From positions 1 through 8,832 of the forward strand of contig JAJDEL010000268.1 of the NCBI GenBank assembly GCA_029259835.1: DNA of 8,832 nucleotides, given 5' to 3'. The position numbers and the translations under genes were made by a program. This DNA comes from Planctomicrobium sp. (GTDB lineage: Bacteria > Planctomycetota > Planctomycetia > Planctomycetales > Planctomycetaceae). Every line of letters begins with the position of its first letter. Within the stretch, counting starts at the first letter, position 1. Positions 1 to 5,700 of this stretch are shown here, one piece after another. Under the pieces are notes generated by a model. That model was not told the origin of the DNA and did no database searches. It saw nothing but the letters and a program-made list of their open reading frames with translations.

Positions 1-686
1 CGATAGGCATTGTCGCTCACATCGACGATTCGTGAAGAATCGAAATCAATGAAAGGAGCAACGCGGTTTCCACCTCGAGCAAATGGATTTTGAGGATTCG
101 TTGAAAACCCAAGTGGAGCCCACTTCCCAGGCGGTCCTGGAGTTCCGACTCCGCCGTTCGCATTGATAATCGAATTCCCGGCACCATCTTCAGTCGCAGA
201 CATCCCTCCCAGGAAGAACAGCAGGCACTCCGCACCTTTCAGTACGAGATAATCGTCTGCATCTCCATCTCCGTTGAAGTCACGATTGATGTCGAATACG
301 AAGTTCGGCCAAGCCTGACGAATAAAAGCGAGCGACTGCCTGCGCCGCAAGTCACGGTCCGGGAAACCATCGAGAGCACTTGTCGTGTCCGTTTGCCAGT
401 GCGGTGCCGTTCCACTGGTCCCTTGCTCATAAAGGATAATTGAACTGGGCGGCTCGACACCGTACTTCAATTTGAATTGAGCGATTGCTCCTTCAAAATC
501 ATTAATTTCTGCGACCACAGTGGCATTTTGGGCGCCGGTGATCGCACTACCAATCGCAGGAAACAACAGCGCCATTAAAATCGCGATAATGATAATTACG
601 ATTATCAACTCAACGAGTGAGAAAGCAGTTCGAAACTGTCGAGGTAACTGTTGATTTCGACGATGTATTTTCGTTTGAACTTGCAT
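1..686 (-). CDS. Prepilin-like (pseudopilin) protein with N-terminal cleavage/methylation motif, 3' end cut off
   Basis: This is a type IV pilin or pseudopilin-like subunit, expected to be inserted in the inner membrane, cleaved and methylated by a prepilin peptidase, and built into a pilus or pseudopilus by the neighbouring motor genes. I translated 228 whole codons from the ATG at 684-686; the reading frame is still open at base 1. Residues 1-21 form a basic leader (MQVQTKIHRR...). Cleavage is predicted after A21, giving F22 as the first mature residue and E26 as the conserved Glu5. The hydrophobic helix is about residues 22-50, with P43. The next segment (NATVVAEINDFEGAIAQFK) looks like the GspG-type N-terminal helix. 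D136, N138, D140, G141, D142 and D144 form a calcium-loop-like motif. LLFFLGG (about 155-161) and GFSTNPQNP (about 193-201) resemble planctomycete pseudopilins. A GGAG sits 8 bases before the ATG and supports this start. It follows pilC by 209 bases. It lacks the usual DUF1559 sequence after the helix. Confidence 0.88.
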   Translation of the reverse strand, partial: MQVQTKIHRRNQQLPRQFRTAFSLVELIIVIIIIAILMALLFPAIGSAITGAQNATVVAEINDFEGAIAQFKLKYGVEPPSSIILYEQGTSGTAPHWQTDTTSALDGFPDRDLRRRQSLAFIRQAWPNFVFDINRDFNGDGDADDYLVLKGAECLLFFLGGMSATEDGAGNSIINANGGVGTPGPPGKWAPLGFSTNPQNPFARGGNRVAPFIDFDSSRIVDVSDNAY

Positions 687-721
687 GGATTGAACTCCAT
701 CTATTCCGGTGTTCCGGGTGT

Positions 722-753
722 TGCGAAACGATACATTGCTGTGTTGCTTCGCA
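722..753 (-). repeat. Inverted repeat in the leader of the prepilin gene
   Basis: Arms of 6 bases (TGCGAA and TTCGCA) at 722-727 and 748-753 are separated by 20 bases. The spacer contains a further short ACA/TGT pairing, so the transcript could fold into an interrupted hairpin. It lies about 40-70 bases before the prepilin start codon. There is no T-tract after it, so it does not look like a terminator. The rest of the 687-895 gap holds nothing else I can support. Confidence 0.3.
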
Positions 754-812
754 GTCTGTTATGTGTTGTGGTAATCCGCTTTACCCCGGTTTCTTCAACA
801 ATACTTAGGTAA

Positions 813-828
813 CGCATTCGCTATGCCA
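813..828 (-). promoter_or_regulatory. Possible sigma-54-like promoter (GG-N10-GC) ahead of the prepilin gene
   Basis: On the minus strand this reads TGGCATAGCGAATGCG. The GG and GC dinucleotides are 10 bases apart, as in the -24/-12 promoter class (consensus TGGCAC-N5-TTGCW). The first half matches 5 of 6; the second half keeps only the TGC core. Transcription would start near 800 and leave a leader of about 115 bases before the prepilin ATG. Pilin genes in proteobacteria are often sigma-54 dependent, which makes the site plausible here. The same bases also give TTGGCA, a possible -35 box, but I see no good -10 partner. This is a pattern match only. Confidence 0.28.
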
Positions 829-895
829 AAAGTGGGCCGGAAGCCAGGGATTAAGGGGCAAGGGTGGAAGTTTTCAAATTGCTGATGCCAATCTC

Positions 896-2143
896 TTATG
901 AAAGATCGTTAAGGAGTTTTACGAGTGGCATAAAGAGCGCGATCACGATGAAGCCGACAATCAAACCGAGAACCACAACCATGATTGGTTCGAGCAGGTT
1001 GATCAATCCTTCGACGAGGACCGAAACTTCTTCGTCATACACGTCGGCAACTTTGTAGAGCATATTATCGAGTGCTCCAGTCTCCTCACCGACGTCGACC
1101 ATGTTCACGACCATGTCGTCTGTGATCCGCGTTTCACGAAGCGGAACGGCCATCGATTCCCCTTCTCGAATCGACGAGTGAATATGATCAAACGCTTTCC
1201 GGAAAACTTCGTTTCCGGCTGTGTCTCTGGCGATGGAGAGCGCCTCTAAGATGGGAACTCCGGAGGCGATGAGCGTTCCTAAAGTTCGGCATGTTCGCGC
1301 AATCGTCGACTTCTGAATGATCTTCCCCAATATGGGGATCTTGAGCATCACCCTGTCCACAATGTACGCACCGGTCTTGTTCTTTTTGATCAGCTTGACC
1401 ATCAGGAATAACGAGAATGGTATGACTGGAATGAGATACCAGTAACTCACGACCCAGTTACTTGTTTCGATCAGAACAACGGTAATCTGCGGAAGCTCAA
1501 CCCCAAAGTCTTCAAAAATGTCTTTGAACTTCGGGATAATCCAGTACATGATGAAGCCGACGATACAGGTCGCGACTGTGATCACCGCACAAGGATAGAT
1601 CATCGCTCCTTTTACTTTCCGCTTCAGCGATTGAGATCGTTCTTTGAATTCTGCGAGACGCTGCAAGATGACTTCGAGCGCACCACCAGCCTCTCCTGCT
1701 TTCACCATGTTGACGTACAAGTTGTCGAACGCTTTTGGCTGTTTCGCCATGGCTTCGGACAGGGTGTTTCCGGATTCTACGTCCTCGATCACTCCCATGA
1801 GAGAGTTCTTAAGCGCACCAGGTTTTTCCTGACCTTCAAGAATCCGCAGGCTCCGCAAGATCGGCAGTCCAGCATCCTGGAGTGTTGACAACTGGCGTGT
1901 AAACATCGTGAGTTTTTTCGCACTCACCCCGCCGATTGTGAAGGTTTGTTTGTTCTGGGGACGCCCCTGTTGTTGTTTCTCGTTGGACTTTTTCTTTTTC
2001 TTCTTCGTTCTTTCGGTGATCTTGGTGACATAGAATCCCTTCTCGCGAATAAGATCCTGCGCCTCCGATTCCGACGGGGCCTCGATGGTGTCTTTCACCT
2101 CGAGACCGGTATTGTCCATCGCTTCATATTGGAAGACTGGCAT
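896..2143 (-). CDS. pilC: PilC / GspF-family inner-membrane platform protein
   Basis: PilC is the polytopic inner-membrane platform on which the hexameric ATPases act to add or remove pilin subunits. The protein is 415 residues, normal for the family (about 400). It begins with the usual short beta-rich segment (MPVFQYEAMDNTG, with residues about 1-45 ending ...KGFYVTKI). A very basic cytoplasmic linker follows, with six lysines at 47-52. Two T2SSF domains follow, roughly 75-200 and 278-402. Their equivalent motifs are visible as GEAGGALEVIL (about 150-160) and GEETGALDNML (about 352-362). Membrane segments are near 181-204, 233-252 and 383-406. The ATG at 2141-2143 gives the family N-terminus; I see no strong Shine-Dalgarno before it. 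It lies 156 bases after the adjacent PilB-type ATPase and 209 bases before the prepilin gene, which places it in the pilus cluster. A strict T2SS GspF role cannot be excluded from sequence alone, but the presence of pilT favours type IV pili. Confidence 0.94.
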   Translation of the reverse strand: MPVFQYEAMDNTGLEVKDTIEAPSESEAQDLIREKGFYVTKITERTKKKKKKSNEKQQQGRPQNKQTFTIGGVSAKKLTMFTRQLSTLQDAGLPILRSLRILEGQEKPGALKNSLMGVIEDVESGNTLSEAMAKQPKAFDNLYVNMVKAGEAGGALEVILQRLAEFKERSQSLKRKVKGAMIYPCAVITVATCIVGFIMYWIIPKFKDIFEDFGVELPQITVVLIETSNWVVSYWYLIPVIPFSLFLMVKLIKKNKTGAYIVDRVMLKIPILGKIIQKSTIARTCRTLGTLIASGVPILEALSIARDTAGNEVFRKAFDHIHSSIREGESMAVPLRETRITDDMVVNMVDVGEETGALDNMLYKVADVYDEEVSVLVEGLINLLEPIMVVVLGLIVGFIVIALFMPLVKLLNDLS

Positions 2144-2215
2144 GTCGCTGATCCATTTTCAGGACAGAATAAATGATCGCCTCAAGTGGAGATCAAGGAG
2201 TTTCAAAAATGTCGA

Positions 2216-2230
2216 CGAGTCAGGGACTCG
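2216..2230 (-). terminator. Small hairpin between pilB and pilC, possible weak terminator or attenuator
   Basis: CGAGTC and GACTCG form a perfect 6-base stem with a 3-base loop, about 70 bases after the stop codon of the PilB-type gene. On the minus strand the stem is followed, after TCGACA, by a run of five T. The stem is short and the T-run is offset, so it is at best a weak intrinsic terminator. It could instead be a processing or mRNA-stability element. Nothing else in 2144-2299 stands out. Confidence 0.33.
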
Positions 2231-2299
2231 CGATTTACGTTTTAGTAATTGATCTTGTGATGACTCTTAACGACTACAAATACCAGGCGAAGTACTGAC

Positions 2300-4018
2300 T
2301 TATTGAATATCTTCCATGACAGTTTCGCGAACCACTTCATCGATTGTGGTGACTCCATCAAATATGAGTTTTAATCCCGCTTCGCGAAGCGTTGTCATTC
2401 CGTGGCTACGGGCGAGATTTCTCATTTCATCAACAGATGCGTTTGATGAAACCATATCCCGGATGTCATCGTTGACTTCCAGGAGTTCGTAAAGTCCGGT
2501 TCGGCCTTTGTACCCTGCATTATTGCAACGTGGACAACCTTTGCCGTAATAAAAACTGTATTTTCGAGCCTGCTCAATCGGCAGTTGCAATTCCATTAAC
2601 AGGTCATCACTCGGTTCAAATTCTGTCCGGCATTCGACGCAAATTTTTCGAACAAGACGTTGACCAAGTACAGCCTCAACGGTTGCTGTAATCAGGAATG
2701 ACGGAACCCCCATGTCTCGTAATCGAGTCACTGCCGATGGGGCATCGTTTGTGTGGAGCGTGGAAAAGACAAGGTGTCCAGTCAGCGCGCTTTGGATCGC
2801 AATTTCTGCGGTTTCGTAATCTCGAATTTCCCCAACGAGAATTTTATCTGGATCGTGACGCAGAATTGCGCGCAAAGCAGCCGCAAAGGTGACGTCGATA
2901 TCTGCATTGATTGGAATCTGGATCAAGCCATCAATGTCGTACTCAATGGGGTCTTCAGTTGTGATCAGCTTGGTCTCAATATCATTGAGTTCGTTTAGGG
3001 CAGAGTACAACGTCGTTGTTTTTCCTGAGCCGGTTGGACCTGTCACGAGGACAATCCCGTTTGATCGGAAAATCATCTCGCGGAATCGGGAAAGTGTATT
3101 CGGGTCCATCCCGATTTTATTCAGATCGAGTTGCACGACCGTTCGGTCAAGAATTCTCATGACGACCGCTTCGCCGAACATTGTCGGTAAAACACTCACC
3201 CGAAGGTCCACGGGATTGCCGCCAACATTCAGTTCAATTCGACCATCCTGCGGCATCCGGCGTTCCGCGATATCAAGATTCGCCATGACCTTGATTCGAC
3301 TGACAATCGCCGACGCCAAGTGGCGTGGTGGGGGAACCATTTCGTACAACACGCCGTCGGCACGCACGCGAATCTTGAATTCGTCTTCAAACGGTTCGAA
3401 ATGAATGTCGCTTGCCTGATCCTTAATCGCAAGCAGCATGACCATGTTCAGTAGTTTGCGAATTGGATGCGAGCTGGTGACTTCATCTTCACCGCCAATA
3501 TCGAACGCACCCGCCTGAACGTGGAGAGTTTTATTGCCAACCTCAAGATCCTCCAACTGATCCATGAGGTTTTCCATGTCGTCTTCTTGAGCCGCATAAT
3601 GCCGCCCGATCGCTTCTTCCACATCAGCCAGAGAAGAGACCGCACCGCGCACATCGTACCCAAGAAAATTTCTGAGATCGTCAAGAGCCGCGAGGTTCTG
3701 CGGGTCCGCCATCGCGACCGTCAGCACGTTCTCCATAAGAGAGACTGGCATGATCTTGTAGACGCTCGCCATCGTCTCTGGGACGAGTTCCAGAACTTTT
3801 GGTGGAATCGTTGTTTCTGCAAGATTGATGACCGGCATTCCGAACTGTTCGGCCAATGCTTCGGTGATCTGCTCTTCGGTCACGTGCCCCATGCGTTTGG
3901 CAACTTGACCGATCACTTCTCCGGGAGACTGCTTTTGCTCTTCAAGCACGTCCCAGAGTTGGTCCTCGTTGAGGTATCCGAGGTCGACCAGAATCTGTCC
4001 AAGTTTCCGTTGCGCCAT
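2300..4018 (-). CDS. pilB: PilB / GspE-family assembly ATPase with N-terminal MshEN domain
   Basis: This is a cytoplasmic hexameric motor that hydrolyses ATP to drive pilus or pseudopilus assembly through PilC. The protein is 572 residues, the family norm. Residues about 5-28 (KLGQILVDLGYLNEDQ...LEEQ) and 35-58 (VIGQVAKRMGHVTEEQ...LAEQ) are tandem MshEN-type repeats, a fold that binds cyclic di-GMP in MshE; the arginine of RLG is Lys in the first repeat and Val in the second. The remaining N2 domain reaches about 140, followed by an acidic linker (145-180). The ATPase core shows Walker A GPTGSGKT (327-334), Asp box TTEDPIEY (353-360), Walker B ILVGEIRD with E397, and His box GHLVFSTLHTNDAP (414-427). 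C460, C463, C495 and C498 form the zinc-binding tetracysteine site. The ATG at 4016-4018 is preceded by GGGAAG at 6 bases. It sits between pilT and pilC. The core carries RHDPD where RQDPD is usual. The family is certain; PilB rather than GspE is inferred from context. Confidence 0.95.
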   Translation of the reverse strand: MAQRKLGQILVDLGYLNEDQLWDVLEEQKQSPGEVIGQVAKRMGHVTEEQITEALAEQFGMPVINLAETTIPPKVLELVPETMASVYKIMPVSLMENVLTVAMADPQNLAALDDLRNFLGYDVRGAVSSLADVEEAIGRHYAAQEDDMENLMDQLEDLEVGNKTLHVQAGAFDIGGEDEVTSSHPIRKLLNMVMLLAIKDQASDIHFEPFEDEFKIRVRADGVLYEMVPPPRHLASAIVSRIKVMANLDIAERRMPQDGRIELNVGGNPVDLRVSVLPTMFGEAVVMRILDRTVVQLDLNKIGMDPNTLSRFREMIFRSNGIVLVTGPTGSGKTTTLYSALNELNDIETKLITTEDPIEYDIDGLIQIPINADIDVTFAAALRAILRHDPDKILVGEIRDYETAEIAIQSALTGHLVFSTLHTNDAPSAVTRLRDMGVPSFLITATVEAVLGQRLVRKICVECRTEFEPSDDLLMELQLPIEQARKYSFYYGKGCPRCNNAGYKGRTGLYELLEVNDDIRDMVSSNASVDEMRNLARSHGMTTLREAGLKLIFDGVTTIDEVVRETVMEDIQ

Positions 4019-4020
4019 CT

Positions 4021-4031
4021 TGGGCTTCCCA
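4021..4031 (-). promoter_or_regulatory. Ribosome binding site of pilB inside a mini-hairpin
   Basis: On the minus strand the bases just before the pilB start read TGGGAAGCCCA, a 4-base stem with a 3-base loop. The Shine-Dalgarno-like GGGAAG lies in the stem and loop. Pairing could modestly limit ribosome access, but the stem is short and the observation may be chance. Confidence 0.25.
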
Positions 4032-4185
4032 GCTTTTATTTTGCCTCAGAACACGTTGACACTTAGCTCAGTGCAAAGTTGCGATGTGTCATGCACCGCG
4101 AGCCAAAAATGTCATTAGTTTCCAAGAGCAGAATACGTGTTACTTTCAGTCGAAATTTGACCATGAACAATCAAGTGAGTAAGGA

Positions 4186-5328
4186 CTAATCGTCGTCGTC
4201 CCAATCATCGTCATCGTCATCCTCCCAGTCATCATCTTCGCCTTCTTCGTCATCCTCAGTTCCCTGCTTGGCATTACTGATTCGCTGGCGAATTTCCCCT
4301 GGGTGGTTCGAGCGAACAATGACGTCCTTTTCTTCGCACAATCCCTTTCTCCACAAATCGTAAAGGGCGTCGTCGAGGAGCTGCATCCCGTACTTACGCC
4401 CCGTTTGAATCGAGGAGTTGATGCGGAACGTTTTCGCTTCACGAATCAAGTTGGAAATCGCTGGTGTCACGACCAGCATTTCGTAAGCCGCGACAAGTCC
4501 CTTGGGGATCTTCGGAAGCAGAGCCTGACTGAGGATTCCGATAATTGCAGCGGCAAGTTGAGTTCGGATCTGTTCTTGCTGACTTGTTGGGAACACATCA
4601 ATAATTCGGTCCACGGTTCCTTGAGCACCTGTCGTGTGCAACGTCCCAAACACAACGTGGCCCGTCTCCGCAGCGGTGATTGCGGCAGAAATTGTTTCCA
4701 GGTCACGCATTTCGCCCACGAGGATGACGTCCGGGTCCTGCCGCAACGCGCGACGCAGTGCTTCTGGAAAGCTTGGGACATCCACTCCAACTTCACGTTG
4801 ATTGACGGTGCAACCTTTATGGTCGTGGTAATACTCAATCGGATCTTCAAGAGTGATAATATGGTGCGATTCATTGTCATTCAGGAAGTTGATCATACTC
4901 GCCAAAGATGTCGTCTTTCCGCTTCCCGTTGGTCCCGTGACGAGGAACAATCCGCGCGGGCGAGTGATTAATTCTGTGACAATTGGCGGCAGGCCAAGTT
5001 GCTCGAACGTGAGAAATTCGTTCGGAATCCGACGCAGCACCATCCCAATGTGACCACGCTGCTTAAAGACAGATACTCGAAAACGAGCCTTATCGCCGAA
5101 GGCAAATCCAAAGTCAGTCCCCCCAACTTCCTGGAGTTCCTGCTGATTGCGCTCCGGAGTGATACTCTTCATCAGAGAAACAGTATCTGTCGGTTCGAGT
5201 GTTTTTGTGTCGAGCCGTACCATTCGCCCAGAAACCCGAACAACGGGCGGTTGGTTCGTAGAAATGTGCAAGTCGCTCACGTTTTCGCGAACGACCGTTT
5301 CGAGCAGCTTATCAATTTGAATTGACAC
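4186..5328 (-). CDS. pilT: PilT pilus retraction ATPase with acidic C-terminal tail
   Basis: PilT is the hexameric ATPase that powers pilus disassembly and so retraction and twitching. The protein is 380 residues; the family is usually near 345-370. It has the PAS-like N-terminal domain (DLHISTNQPPVVRVSG, 19-34), Walker A GPTGSGKT (132-139), Asp box LEDPIEY (160-166), Walker B VILVGEMRD with E206 and His box TGHVVFGTLHTTGA (222-235). The PilT-typical motif AISNLIRE (290-297) matches the AIRNLIRE element needed for retraction in studied PilTs. It lacks the tetracysteine site, as expected for PilT. Residues 357-380 are 15 Asp, 5 Glu, 2 Trp, 1 Thr and 1 Gly, an extension I do not recognise from standard PilT. 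The start is GTG (5326-5328), with GAAGG 9 bases upstream and the normal family N-terminus (MSIQIDKLLE). It lies between two PilB-type genes, 372 bases after one and 167 bases before the other; that second gap (4019-4185) holds nothing certain beyond the pilB start region. Confidence 0.96.
   Translation of the reverse strand: MSIQIDKLLETVVRENVSDLHISTNQPPVVRVSGRMVRLDTKTLEPTDTVSLMKSITPERNQQELQEVGGTDFGFAFGDKARFRVSVFKQRGHIGMVLRRIPNEFLTFEQLGLPPIVTELITRPRGLFLVTGPTGSGKTTSLASMINFLNDNESHHIITLEDPIEYYHDHKGCTVNQREVGVDVPSFPEALRRALRQDPDVILVGEMRDLETISAAITAAETGHVVFGTLHTTGAQGTVDRIIDVFPTSQQEQIRTQLAAAIIGILSQALLPKIPKGLVAAYEMLVVTPAISNLIREAKTFRINSSIQTGRKYGMQLLDDALYDLWRKGLCEEKDVIVRSNHPGEIRQRISNAKQGTEDDEEGEDDDWEDDDDDDWDDDD
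4189..4260 (-). repeat. Low-complexity GAT/GAC tract encoding the acidic tail of PilT
   Basis: These 24 codons encode the last residues of PilT. They are mostly GAT and GAC, in mixed order, with GAA/GAG and two TGG codons giving two DDD-W-(D/E)D units. The mixing of synonymous codons argues against a recent pure trinucleotide expansion and suggests selection for acidic residues. Such tracts can still vary in length between strains. Confidence 0.75.
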
Positions 5329-5700
5329 GAAAATGAGCCTTCAAAGATTGACGAAGACGCCCGCTCACAGAAATGCGCCGGACATCGAGATTATTGACAA
5401 CGAATCTTCCCACGGCGAATCCTTGCCTGAACTCCCCTCCTTGATGAACATTTCCAACTTTGCTCAATACAGCGAAGAATCAACCTTCACTGACCTGAAC
5501 ATTTCTTCCTGGCCATTACTCCGCATAGAAGCCTGAGGTCTACGCTGTATTTGTCTCACTCTTTTTCAAATCGATCCAAGGAGCCAGTAATTGATTTCCA
5601 TGTCGTCATTACCAGGTCAATATCTTCGTTCTTGATTCATTCCGACGACACTGCCTGAACTCCTTCCAAACTTCTGGCAATGAGTGGGTGAAGTGTCCTG
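5329..5700. other. 372-base gap between the first ATPase gene and pilT, no supported gene
   Basis: This is the longest non-coding stretch in the window. On the minus strand I find only very short frames (for example 17 codons after an ATG near 5605). On the plus strand a 67-codon frame begins at 5333, right over the pilT ribosome binding region, and looks like chance. I could not find a convincing -35/-10 pair; AATAAT near 5391 is the best -10-like box and lacks a partner. The stretch contains three related CCTGAAC sites, listed separately. It probably holds a pilT promoter or leader, but I cannot place it. Confidence 0.6.
5424..5663. repeat. Three spaced copies of a CCTGAAC-centred short repeat
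   Basis: TGCCTGAACTCC occurs exactly twice (5424-5435 and 5652-5663), and a diverged copy, TGACCTGAACATTTC, starts at 5491. All three are followed on the plus strand by a C/T-rich stretch ending in TTCC or CTCC, so on the minus strand each reads purine-rich then GTTCAGG. The copies are 68 and 160 bases apart within the gap ahead of pilT. They could be regulator sites or remnants of a local duplication; no known binding motif is recognised. Confidence 0.4.

Noticed and set aside
1..686. DUF1559-type planctomycete prepilin
   Set aside because: The cleavage motif is similar, but the segment after the helix lacks the LLLPAVQAAREAA-like sequence of DUF1559 and instead resembles GspG-type pseudopilins.
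591..700. Earlier ATG for the prepilin at 698-700
   Set aside because: It is 14 bases upstream and out of frame, giving a 31-codon frame with no family resemblance; the ATG at 684-686 gives the proper leader peptide and has GGAG at the right distance.
2889..3404. Plus-strand frame of 171 codons
   Set aside because: It is antisense to the catalytic core of pilB; its sequence mirrors Walker and Asp-box codons rather than any protein family.
3467..4066. Plus-strand frame of 199 codons
   Set aside because: It is antisense to the N-terminal half of pilB and has the His/Arg/Phe-rich composition typical of shadow frames.
4303..4971. Plus-strand frame of 222 codons
   Set aside because: It lies wholly antisense to pilT, whose motifs are intact throughout; the frame is a shadow of codon bias.
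5333..5536. Plus-strand frame of 67 codons divergent from pilT
   Set aside because: It starts over the pilT ribosome binding region, has no Shine-Dalgarno, resembles no family I know and is rich in Ser/Glu without clear structure. The gap also holds no plus-strand promoter that I could see.
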